Shown one piece after another: positions 25,457 through 33,254 of a DNA stretch of 64,000 bases (position 1 is the stretch's first letter; every line of letters starts with the position of its first letter). This stretch comes from Bacteroidales bacterium. Lineage in GTDB: Bacteria > Bacteroidota > Bacteroidia > Bacteroidales > UBA932. The notes under the pieces were generated by a model that saw only the letters and a list, made by a program, of their open reading frames with translations, was not told the DNA's origin and made no database searches. The position numbers were made by a program, and so were the translations under genes. Location: NCBI GenBank assembly GCA_024401695.1, contig JAKSKN010000005.1, positions 1-64,000 on the forward strand, in the 5' to 3' direction.

Positions 25457-25838
25457 TTTTCTTAATAGCTCTATTACAAAAGTAACTAATTATGATGTGA
25501 TTTACAAGTGTAACATTTGTAAATAGGGTCTGAAGGAGGGGAGTGTAGCCCTTGATGCGTGGGTTCTGCTGATGATGCCGTATTTAAGATGATGTCATTG
25601 AATATGCTGATAATCCGTCAGTTATGATTTTGTATTTTAATTTTGTATCAATCATTTGGCGTGTTTTTGCCCGAAACACCCTTGAAATTCATATCGGGTA
25701 ATTTTAGGTATGTCCACTTAAGTCGCTGATATTCCTCACTTTATTATAAATGAAATTATGTTATAATGTAAACTTATTTTACATTTATAAATAACGGGGA
25801 ATCACCCTTGTTTTATTTGTGAAATTAACAAAAGAAAA
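25457..25838. promoter_or_regulatory. Regulatory region of the XRE gene with palindromes
   Basis: A 23-bp palindrome at 25501-25523 has half-sites TTTACAAGTGT and ACATTTGTAAA. A shorter TTACAAAAGTAA lies at 25474-25485, about 18 bp from the ATG. A further AT-rich inverted repeat TTATAATGTAAA / TTTACATTTATAA is at 25761-25790. All share TTTACA/TGTAAA half-sites, as expected for one repressor binding several operators. No gene is present. Confidence 0.6.
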
Positions 25839-25878
25839 CCGCCATTTTACAAATGGTGACACATTTGCAAAATGGCGG
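25826..25878 (-). terminator. Terminator of the queA-acyltransferase operon
   Basis: On the minus strand CCGCCATTTTGCAAATG pairs with CATTTGTAAAATGGCGG (25839-25878, one mismatch, 6-nt loop) and is followed by TTTTCTTTTGTT. It lies 20 bp after the acyltransferase stop. Confidence 0.85.
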
Positions 25879-25897
25879 ATGCGTTTCCTGTCGGTGA

Positions 25898-27037
25898 TTA
25901 TTTCTCCAGACGGTCGAGCACAGGATTGGCGTAAATCCTTAACAGAATGTCTTTGAGCTCGGCTTTATCCCCTATTGAGTCGTCTTTTACCTTTGCTACC
26001 TGCTTGTCTATGTACAATGAGAAGCTGCCGAAGATGTTTCCTGCGTACTGAGTTTCGAAATCGTGGGTTCCCCTTAGCAGGTCCACGGCCATATAATTGG
26101 TCGGGAAAGGCATATAATTGCTCCTGATGCGCTCGTCCAGGACGTCGCAGAGCGCCTTGAAGGCGTTGTTGCCGCCCTTTGCTGCACATTCGTCAAGTTC
26201 CTCGCGGGTGATCGGCTTGCAGAATGAGAGGTGGATCTTCCCCTTCTTCTGGAAGATGCCCGTCTTCATGCTGTTAAGGTCTTCAAGAGGCTTCTTGACG
26301 TACTGGCGGCGGCGTGATATGTAGATTTCGCAGGCACGCTGTATGTCGCAGGACTCATATTCGTAGGAAATGCTCAGCGGGATGATCGAGAGTTCGTCGA
26401 AATCGGCCGCAAAGTCGCCTTTCCCGCTCATTGAGAACATCTTGAGCACTGACTGGCCTGTTGCATCACGGCTGTCTTTCGCGCGCCCCTGGCGCTGTGC
26501 GATCCATACGTCGGACTCTCCGTCAACCACGACGTTGCGTACATAGGTTGAAAGCTGGGTCGCGGCGTGGTAGCGCTCGTGTGCGGGGAGACCCCTGTAA
26601 ACCTCTATCATACGGTTGGTACGCATAATATCCTCGATGAAACGGCTTGAGAGCAGGTTGGAGCCGACACAGATGTCGGTGCTGTCGTGGCCGTGCTTGA
26701 GGAGGGCGTACTGGGTCAGGGCGGGATCGATCACGATATCCCTGTGGTTTGATATGAGCAGGTGCTTTCTGGAGAAGTCGATGTCCTCGAGCCCGGAGAC
26801 GGTGAAACCATCCGAGGTGCGGAGCAGTATCTGCTTGATTGCCGGGCACATCACCTTCATCTGGAAGTCGTGGACACCCTTGCAGTTCCGCAGGACGTGA
26901 CCGAGTTTCAGGAAGCTGTCGTTGGGGAAAATATATTTGGAAATAATGGGCACCAGAGGGTTTCTGGCACATCTTTTCATTGCCTCGACAGCCTGGGCGT
27001 CATTATATGGGTGTATGTCGTTATAAAATTTGCTCAT
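25898..27037 (-). CDS. Glycerol-phosphate acyltransferase-like protein
   Basis: The protein has 379 residues. KHLLISNHRDIVIDPALTQYAL is the acyltransferase block I, with His-Arg-Asp in place of the usual NHxSxxD spacing. ERYHAATQLSTYVRNVVVDGESDVWIAQRQGRAKD holds the substrate-binding region, and PLSISYEYE the last block. The family is PlsC/PlsB-like and probably adds acyl chains to glycerol phosphates or lipids at the membrane; the exact acceptor is unknown. The start overlaps queA by 4 bp. Confidence 0.82.
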   Translation of the reverse strand: MSKFYNDIHPYNDAQAVEAMKRCARNPLVPIISKYIFPNDSFLKLGHVLRNCKGVHDFQMKVMCPAIKQILLRTSDGFTVSGLEDIDFSRKHLLISNHRDIVIDPALTQYALLKHGHDSTDICVGSNLLSSRFIEDIMRTNRMIEVYRGLPAHERYHAATQLSTYVRNVVVDGESDVWIAQRQGRAKDSRDATGQSVLKMFSMSGKGDFAADFDELSIIPLSISYEYESCDIQRACEIYISRRRQYVKKPLEDLNSMKTGIFQKKGKIHLSFCKPITREELDECAAKGGNNAFKALCDVLDERIRSNYMPFPTNYMAVDLLRGTHDFETQYAGNIFGSFSLYIDKQVAKVKDDSIGDKAELKDILLRIYANPVLDRLEK

Positions 27038-28239
27038 CTTCTATACAGCAGCGAACTGTCGCCGTAGCTGAGGAATCTGAATTCGTTTTCGAGTGCAAAG
27101 TTATAAATTGTCTTCCAATCTCCATCAACAAATGCTGAAATCAGGAGAAGAAGTGTGCTTTGCGGCTGATGGAAATTGGTTATCAGCATATCGACAACGC
27201 GGAATCTGAAGCCGGGCACGATAATTATACGAGTACTTACGCTGACCTCATCCAAGTTGTTGTTTTCCAGATAGTTGATGATCGCTTGAAGAGACTCTTC
27301 AAGGCTGTATCCGTAGTCTCTTTCGTATGGGCACCACTGGCTTACGTCCTGCGGTTCTCCCTGTTCTATGCAGCTGACTCCCACGTAATACAGCGACTCA
27401 AGTGTCCTGACCGAAGTGGTGCCGACGGCTATGATTTTCTTGTGGCTTTCCACGATGTCTTTCAGAAGGGCCTTGCTTACGACGAAAGGTTCGCAGTGCA
27501 TCGTGTGGCCGCTGATGCTGGAGGACTTGACCGGGAGGAAGGTGCCGGCGCCGACGTGCAGGCATACGTTCTCCGTGTCAATGCCTTTGTCCCTGATTGC
27601 GTCCAGCACATCTTCGGTGAAGTGCAGGCCGGCTGTAGGGGCGGCTACGGAGCCGCGTATGTGGGCATACAGAGTCTGGTATCTCTCGAGGTCGATTGCT
27701 TCCGTCTCGCGGTTCAGATAGGGCGGGATAGGCACGCGGCCGCACATTTCCAGCACGCTGGAAAAGGGGATGCCGGTCTGCCACCTGAAGCGCACGAGGG
27801 CGGTTTCGTCTTGTCTTTCAACGAGTTCTGCCTTCAGGCTGACCGCCTTGAGGGCGGAATCTTCCGGGCAGTCGTAACTGAGGATGTCGCCTTTCCAGCG
27901 CTTTACGTTGCCCACAACGCAGTGCCACACGCAGGTTTCGGTGGAGTTGAAGACCGTGCCGTATTCTGCGGGCTCGTGAGGCTTGAGGCAGAATACCTCG
28001 ATGTGGGCACCGGTGTCGCGCTTGAAGAACAATCTTGCCGGTACGACCTTGGTGTCGTTGAAGACCATTATCGTGTCTGACGGCAGTTCCTGCGGAAGGT
28101 CACGGAAAACCTTTTCCTTGCAGACGCCATCCTTGTATATAAGCAGTTTTGAAGAATCCCGCCGCTCGAGAGGATATTTTGCTATTCGTTCTTCGGGCAG
28201 TTCGTAGGTGAAATCTTCTATCCTTATATCTGGAATCAT
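27034..28239 (-). CDS. queA: tRNA preQ1(34) ribosyltransferase-isomerase QueA
   Basis: The protein has 401 residues. Conserved blocks are IRIEDFTYELPEERIAKYPLERRDSSKLL, VFNDTKVVPARLFFKRDTGA, GSVAAPTAGLHFTEDVLDAI and TNFHQPQSTLLLLISAFV. QueA transfers ribose from S-adenosylmethionine to preQ1 in tRNA on the way to queuosine. It forms an operon with the acyltransferase gene. Confidence 0.96.
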   Translation of the reverse strand: MIPDIRIEDFTYELPEERIAKYPLERRDSSKLLIYKDGVCKEKVFRDLPQELPSDTIMVFNDTKVVPARLFFKRDTGAHIEVFCLKPHEPAEYGTVFNSTETCVWHCVVGNVKRWKGDILSYDCPEDSALKAVSLKAELVERQDETALVRFRWQTGIPFSSVLEMCGRVPIPPYLNRETEAIDLERYQTLYAHIRGSVAAPTAGLHFTEDVLDAIRDKGIDTENVCLHVGAGTFLPVKSSSISGHTMHCEPFVVSKALLKDIVESHKKIIAVGTTSVRTLESLYYVGVSCIEQGEPQDVSQWCPYERDYGYSLEESLQAIINYLENNNLDEVSVSTRIIIVPGFRFRVVDMLITNFHQPQSTLLLLISAFVDGDWKTIYNFALENEFRFLSYGDSSLLYRR

Positions 28240-28277
28240 TTGTTACACAATTTATATTATGTTAAGTTGGGTATATT

Positions 28278-28922
28278 TCAGTCGAACATCACCCTCGGAT
28301 TCATCACCGCCGGGCTGTCCCACTCTATCCCAAATTCTGCAAGCACCGCTTTCTTCGTGCTCCAGTATGAGTAGCAGTATCCCATACCCTTGCGCTCGTC
28401 CTTCAGTTTCCTGTCGCACCGCTCTTCGACGTCGTAAATGCAGTTCTCCCATTTTTCTGTCCTTTCCACAGGATCGAATTTCAAGTGCACTCCGTAAGTC
28501 CTGCACCATTCTTCCATTGAAATCCGCGTATCAAGATAGTCTTCGACCTTTTTGGCGGCTTTCTTCAAGTCATCTTCAGTGTATTCGTGGACATATTTCT
28601 CAGGGTCGCCCTCATAGTGGTCAATATCCATATCCTCCTGGATATCATCGGCGCTGATCAGCGGGAACATGCTTTTCTGGTAGTCGCGTACCTCCTTCAT
28701 AAAGCGTGCGCAATCCCTTTCCGGCATGCAGGAGATCATCTTGTCCAGCAGCACTATGCGTGTGTATGGCGTAAGCTCGCCTTCCACCCTTAGTGGAAGC
28801 TTGTCCTTCATCAGTCTGAAGGCTTCCTTTCCCAGCGGAATGTTCTTCCAGCTTGCGCCGAATGAATTGTAATTGTCAACCATTTCGGAGAAAACCTCTC
28901 CGAGCTTTTTCAATTTGTCCAT
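28278..28922 (-). CDS. Last gene of the signalling operon; unknown function
   Basis: The protein has 214 residues, starting at the ATG at 28922 (MDKLKKLGEVFSEM). Upstream in-frame ATGs would make a lipoprotein-like start but would overlap the whole C-terminus of the DUF1963 gene, so I reject them. It is mostly charged alpha-helix, with IPLGKEAFRLMKDKLP and VERTEKWENCIYDVEE, and has no motif I know. It is probably cytoplasmic. It lies 22 bp after the DUF1963 gene and is the seventh gene of the operon starting at 36089. Confidence 0.65.
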   Translation of the reverse strand: MDKLKKLGEVFSEMVDNYNSFGASWKNIPLGKEAFRLMKDKLPLRVEGELTPYTRIVLLDKMISCMPERDCARFMKEVRDYQKSMFPLISADDIQEDMDIDHYEGDPEKYVHEYTEDDLKKAAKKVEDYLDTRISMEEWCRTYGVHLKFDPVERTEKWENCIYDVEERCDRKLKDERKGMGYCYSYWSTKKAVLAEFGIEWDSPAVMNPRVMFD

Positions 28923-28944
28923 AGCAATTGCATATTCAAGTGTA

Positions 28945-29583
28945 TCAGAAGGTGTGCATACAACCGACCGCCCTTTCCCAGTCGTGCCCGAAGAGATGCG
29001 AGCGCCGCATGAGCAGAAAGAGCATGCCGCAATCAAAAAAACGAAGGCCCCAGTCATCATTCTCGTCAATCTGGAGCACGGAAACGTAGTCATCATCATA
29101 TTCTTCATTGATTTCAATCAGATATGGCCGTCCGAGCAGCTTGAAGCCGTCGTCGCACGCGCCGCAGGTCTCGAAGTCGAGTTTCTCGGCAGGCATGAAG
29201 ACCGACTCCCCTGTCTCGTCCCAGGTCATTTCATAAGGTTCCAGCCCCTCGCAGGACGGGCTGTACATTATTCTCACGCATTCGCCAGGCCACTCTCCTA
29301 TCGGCGTCAGCAGCGGGCAGTCAAGTCCCAGGAAATAATCTACCGCAGCGAAGAAATACAGCATCCCCTCGTGCGGCAGCAGGCCGTCCGGGTCGAGCGC
29401 CGCGATGTCCTCGCAGCGTATCTGACACAGGAAAGTCAGAGGTTCGTCCCATTCGTCGCCGTCGTCGGCACAATGCACGACCGGATACGGGGAACCTGCC
29501 GGCAGGTCCGGCGCCCCCCACCACTTGCTGCGTCCTTCCAGAGACTCGCAAGTCTTTGAAAATAAAAGTCTTATCGAATACAT
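28945..29583 (-). CDS. DUF1963 (YwqG-like) protein
   Basis: The protein has 212 residues from the ATG at 29583, one base after the PP2C stop. SKWWGAPDLPAGSPYP, FLCQIRCEDIAALDPDGLLPHEGMLYFFA and the closing VSVLQIDENDDWGLRFFDCGMLFLLM are the hallmarks of DUF1963, a beta-rich family of unknown function often found with toxin-immunity or signalling genes. Here it follows kinase, FHA and PP2C genes, so a regulated partner or substrate role is possible. Confidence 0.85.
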   Translation of the reverse strand: MYSIRLLFSKTCESLEGRSKWWGAPDLPAGSPYPVVHCADDGDEWDEPLTFLCQIRCEDIAALDPDGLLPHEGMLYFFAAVDYFLGLDCPLLTPIGEWPGECVRIMYSPSCEGLEPYEMTWDETGESVFMPAEKLDFETCGACDDGFKLLGRPYLIEINEEYDDDYVSVLQIDENDDWGLRFFDCGMLFLLMRRSHLFGHDWERAVGCMHTF

Positions 29584-29584
29584 A

Positions 29585-30358
29585 TCAAGCTGCCCAATCC
29601 CAGCGTCCATCATCGTCGGGGCCGTCGCTGTCGCCGAACTCCCCTCCTCCGACACGTATCAGCGCAACGCTGGCGTTGTCCGTGCCGCCATTGATTTCAG
29701 CCCTGTCGCACAATTCTTCGGCAGGGTTGCCCGACACTGTCAGGAAATATTCCATCTCATCGTCCGGAACGGATCCGTAAACCCCGTCCGAACAGATCAT
29801 TATCACATCATCATCCTGTACCTGCCCCGTGATATCCCTTACTACGGGAGTACCTGTCAGACCTCCGCCCACGCAGTTGAGCAGCAGCCCGTTTCCGTCT
29901 TTCTGGTCCTCCGACAACTGCTCAAGCATACCGTCGCGCCAGCGGTACATACGGCTGTCTCCGGCATTGACAAGGAACACCCTGCCATAGATCAGCACTA
30001 TGCCGCAAAGGGTCGTTCCCATCGGCCTTTCATAGCCCAGGCAGGCCGACCTGGCGTTCAGCTTCGCGCTCACATACTCGACGGAGCTGATGAAGTCGGC
30101 TTCGAAGTCCTCTTCGGAGAAATCCCCCATCGTAAAGCAGTCGCGGATGTGTTCCAGCAGGTCGCTGCTTGCCTGCTCTCCCCCTTCGTGGCCTCCCATA
30201 CCGTCGGCGACGAATGCATACCAGTATTCGCCCGCCTCCTCGTCCGTCACCTTCAGCGCCTTGTCGCGAAGCATACGGCCGGCTATGCTCAGCATATCTT
30301 CATTGTTTTCTCTGACCGGGCCCTTGACGGATATTGCGTCTATTGAAACAAGCATCAT
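29585..30358 (-). CDS. PP2C-family Ser/Thr phosphatase
   Basis: The protein has 257 residues, a bare catalytic domain. Metal-binding Asp motifs are RENNEDML, VADGMGGHEGGE, MICSDGVYGSV and GGTDNASVALI, so it should be active. It removes phosphate from Ser/Thr and is expected to counter the kinase three genes upstream. The start overlaps the FHA gene stop by 4 bp (ATGA). No membrane segment is present. Confidence 0.94.
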   Translation of the reverse strand: MMLVSIDAISVKGPVRENNEDMLSIAGRMLRDKALKVTDEEAGEYWYAFVADGMGGHEGGEQASSDLLEHIRDCFTMGDFSEEDFEADFISSVEYVSAKLNARSACLGYERPMGTTLCGIVLIYGRVFLVNAGDSRMYRWRDGMLEQLSEDQKDGNGLLLNCVGGGLTGTPVVRDITGQVQDDDVIMICSDGVYGSVPDDEMEYFLTVSGNPAEELCDRAEINGGTDNASVALIRVGGGEFGDSDGPDDDGRWDWAA

Positions 30359-30822
30359 TTTACGACAAAAACAGAGGTTGCTATCATTACGGTGTCACCG
30401 GCCTTCAAAGTTTCAGGAATATCCTTTCGGAGAGTTTTTCCGTTGACTTTGGTGCCGTTGGTACTGCCCAGGTCAGTAATCGTCCACAGCGGGCCTTGAC
30501 GGCCGATGCGGCCGTGGATGCCGGATATGTACTGAAAGGCGCTCAAATCGGGCCAGATTCCCCCTCTGCGGCCGAAATCACCTTCAACAAGAGTGAGACT
30601 GAGACCTTCGCCGCAAAGCGAGAGCCCAGCGGTGGCCGAAGGCCCGGTGCCCTCCGGTGCGGCTGTGTCGAGGGACTTGACGAGGGGAACGCCGCAGGCG
30701 GCGCAGATGGTGCCCGTCTTCGGCTTGCCGCATTCGGGGCAGAACTTGAATTCCTTTCCGCACTGGTCGCAGAAGCAGCTGTCATCAGGGACCTGAGCCC
30801 TGCAGAATGGACACATTAGCAT
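30355..30822 (-). CDS. Zinc-ribbon FHA-domain protein
   Basis: The protein has 155 residues. The first ~45 residues contain paired zinc ribbons (CPFC, CDQCG, CPECG, CAACG). The C-terminal ~90 residues form an FHA domain with GIHGRIGRQGPLWTITDLGSTNGTKVNG, including the Ser/His and Asn phosphothreonine-contact positions, and KAGDTVMI. FHA domains bind phosphothreonine, so it is the likely reader of the local kinase. The start overlaps the ATPase stop by 7 bp. Confidence 0.93.
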   Translation of the reverse strand: MLMCPFCRAQVPDDSCFCDQCGKEFKFCPECGKPKTGTICAACGVPLVKSLDTAAPEGTGPSATAGLSLCGEGLSLTLVEGDFGRRGGIWPDLSAFQYISGIHGRIGRQGPLWTITDLGSTNGTKVNGKTLRKDIPETLKAGDTVMIATSVFVVK

Positions 30823-33254
30823 ATTATATCCTCCGGTAAGATCGTCACCAGTTCGTCAGTGGTGGCATTTTCGTTAAACATAGTCCTTTCCGCCAGATGG
30901 CTTTCGACTTCTCCCAGGAAAGTCCTCACTTCCCGGGCATTGCCGAAATCCCAGTCGCGGCTGTCATACATCTGCTGCAGTTTCTCCCGTGCCGCTTCTG
31001 CCGCCCCTTCACCGAGCTTCAGCCCCTTCTTCGAGCAGTTCAAAAGGAATATCCTGTACAATTCATCGGCATTGTAGTCCTCGAACGAGATCTTCTTCAC
31101 GAGCCTTGAACGGAGTCCTGAATTGGCATTTAGGAAATCCTGCATCTCGCGTGTATAGCCGGCGCATATGCATACGAACTTCCCCCTGTTGTTCTCAAGG
31201 AGAGGGACCAGTGTGTTGATGCATTCGCGGCCGTAAGAGTCATTCTCCGAATTGATCAGCGAATATGCCTCGTCAATGAAAAGGATGCCTCCCATAGCCT
31301 TCATCACTGCGTCTTTGGTAAGCTTGGCGGTATCTCCCTGGAAACGTCCGACCAGGTCATCACGCCCAACTTCCACGACATCCGGCCTGCTGAGGAGGCC
31401 GAGTGCGTAAAGCATCTTGCCCATCAGCCTTGCCACCGTGGTCTTGCCGGTGCCGGGATTGCCGAGGAACTGATAATGCTCGGCGATCAGGTCAGGGGTC
31501 TTCCCCGCGGCCTTGCAGAGCATCTGTTCGCGACGCACACCGGCGGCCAGGCCACGAATGTTCTTCTTTACTCCTTCCAGACCAATAAGTGCGTCGAGTT
31601 CCTTCATTATGCTTTCCAGATCGAGCTCTTCCGATGAATCCTTTCCGGAGATGTCGGCATATCTGAGGAGTTTCCCTTCCCTGGCGGCTTCCGCTTCGGA
31701 CATATCGCGCTGACGTGCCCTGCGCCGTTCGTCGGCCAGCTTGAGAAGGTTGCGCATATCGCGCGCGTTGCCGAAATCGGCACCGCGCCTGTTGTAAATC
31801 GATTCCATCTCCACGTGGAGCATTTCTGAAGCTTCACTGTCAAGCTTCAGGCCATTCCCGTCAGCCATCGAGCGGAAGATCGTCTCCAGTTCGACAGGGT
31901 TGTAGTCAGGGAAATCAATCGTCTTGTTGAAGCGGGACTTCAATCCCGGATTGGCCTTGAGGAAGTTCCTCATATCTTCGGTATATCCCGCTATTATGCA
32001 GACGAACTTTCCGCGTTCATTTTCAAGGATAGGCACGAGCTTGTCGATCGCCGCCTTGCCGAACTGGCCTTCGTTCAGGCCGTAGGCCTCGTCTATGAAG
32101 AGCACTCCGCCCATAGCGCGGTCAACGGCATCCTGGACATTCCTTTCGCTGCCTCCAACGACGTCGGATATGAGGTCTTTGCCCGCAAGTTCCACAAACT
32201 GGCCCTGCGGGAGCACTCCGATGGCGCCGAGTATGTCGGCGAAGCAGCGGGCCATCGTGGTCTTTCCGGTGCCCGGGTTGCCGGTGAAGACGAAGTGGTC
32301 GTCCAGTTTCGGGCTCCCGCCTGTCTTCCTGGCTTCTTTCACGCCGTCGATGATGGCGTGCATTTCGTCCTTCACGTTCTGGAGACCGATGAATTTGTCC
32401 ATCTCGGCCCAGATCTCGGCCTCTGTGCGGGGCACGAATACGTTCCCTTTGATATCGTCCGTCTCCAACCTGCCGTTGCCTCTGAGAAGGGCGCTCACGC
32501 CGGCTTCCTGGGCTTCTGTTTCGGCCAGATGGCCGCCTCCCTGGATATTGCCCCGCAGCATCCATTCGAAACGCTTGACCAGCTTGTCACAGAATTCCGC
32601 CGTCGGCTCAAGGTGGAAGCTGCTCCTGAGCTTGCTTTCGCATATGTGCGCAAGGTCTTCCTTGCAAAGCGGCTTCAGGTCGAAGCGGCATTCGAAAAGG
32701 CTTGCCACGTCCGGGTTCTTCTCCAGAAACGGCTCCATCCCCTGCTTCAGGCCGCAGACGAACACGGGCGGCATCTGTGACGAATCGGCCCGCATACGCG
32801 CAAACAGGCGGTCAAGCTTGTTGACGTCGGAAGAAAATCCGCCCGGAAGGAGCTTCTGCGCATTCGTGATGACAAGGGCGCCTTTCCGCACAGCCTTGAG
32901 GTTGTCATCGAACTTCTCCATCCATTTGCTGAATTCCGAGGCATCCACGAGGGTGTACTTCGGATCTTCTACCAGACCTTTGGCCAGCAGGACATCATAC
33001 AGCTTGCCGGCAAGGAAGAGCTTTCCTGTGCCTGCATCGCCTACGATGAGGCAGTCGATCCCGATGCCGCCGGCTCCTTCCTTCAAGAGAGTTGCTGCCT
33101 GTGCGCGAGCCTCGAAACGCCTGAACTCCTTTTCTATGTTTTTCTTGCCGAAGAATCCGGGGAAACCGCTTTCTGCCTGGACTGCAGTTCCGCAGAAGCG
33201 GCAGAATTTGGCTTCGTTGCGGTTCTCTTTCCCGCATTTACTGCACTTGCTCAT
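30816..33254 (-). CDS. Multi-domain AAA+ ATPase of CbxX/CfqX type with zinc ribbon
   Basis: The protein has 812 residues. An N-terminal zinc ribbon (CSKCGKENRNEAKFCRFCG) is followed by a degenerate AAA-like module (VGDAGTGKLFLA about residue 75, no clear DExx box). Two complete CbxX/CfqX AAA+ modules follow, with FTGNPGTGKTT (about 326) and GVLFIDEAY, then FLGNPGTGKTT (about 601) and GILFIDEAY. CbxX proteins remodel Rubisco, and the EccA ATPase of type VII secretion belongs to the same clade. Here it probably remodels an unknown protein under kinase control. It overlaps the kinase gene by 17 bp. Confidence 0.92.
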   Translation of the reverse strand: MSKCSKCGKENRNEAKFCRFCGTAVQAESGFPGFFGKKNIEKEFRRFEARAQAATLLKEGAGGIGIDCLIVGDAGTGKLFLAGKLYDVLLAKGLVEDPKYTLVDASEFSKWMEKFDDNLKAVRKGALVITNAQKLLPGGFSSDVNKLDRLFARMRADSSQMPPVFVCGLKQGMEPFLEKNPDVASLFECRFDLKPLCKEDLAHICESKLRSSFHLEPTAEFCDKLVKRFEWMLRGNIQGGGHLAETEAQEAGVSALLRGNGRLETDDIKGNVFVPRTEAEIWAEMDKFIGLQNVKDEMHAIIDGVKEARKTGGSPKLDDHFVFTGNPGTGKTTMARCFADILGAIGVLPQGQFVELAGKDLISDVVGGSERNVQDAVDRAMGGVLFIDEAYGLNEGQFGKAAIDKLVPILENERGKFVCIIAGYTEDMRNFLKANPGLKSRFNKTIDFPDYNPVELETIFRSMADGNGLKLDSEASEMLHVEMESIYNRRGADFGNARDMRNLLKLADERRRARQRDMSEAEAAREGKLLRYADISGKDSSEELDLESIMKELDALIGLEGVKKNIRGLAAGVRREQMLCKAAGKTPDLIAEHYQFLGNPGTGKTTVARLMGKMLYALGLLSRPDVVEVGRDDLVGRFQGDTAKLTKDAVMKAMGGILFIDEAYSLINSENDSYGRECINTLVPLLENNRGKFVCICAGYTREMQDFLNANSGLRSRLVKKISFEDYNADELYRIFLLNCSKKGLKLGEGAAEAAREKLQQMYDSRDWDFGNAREVRTFLGEVESHLAERTMFNENATTDELVTILPEDIIC

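Noticed and set aside
28923-29117. Upstream extension giving the last island gene a lipoprotein signal
   Set aside because: It would overlap the conserved C-terminus of the DUF1963 protein in another frame; the ATG at 28922 fits the operon spacing.
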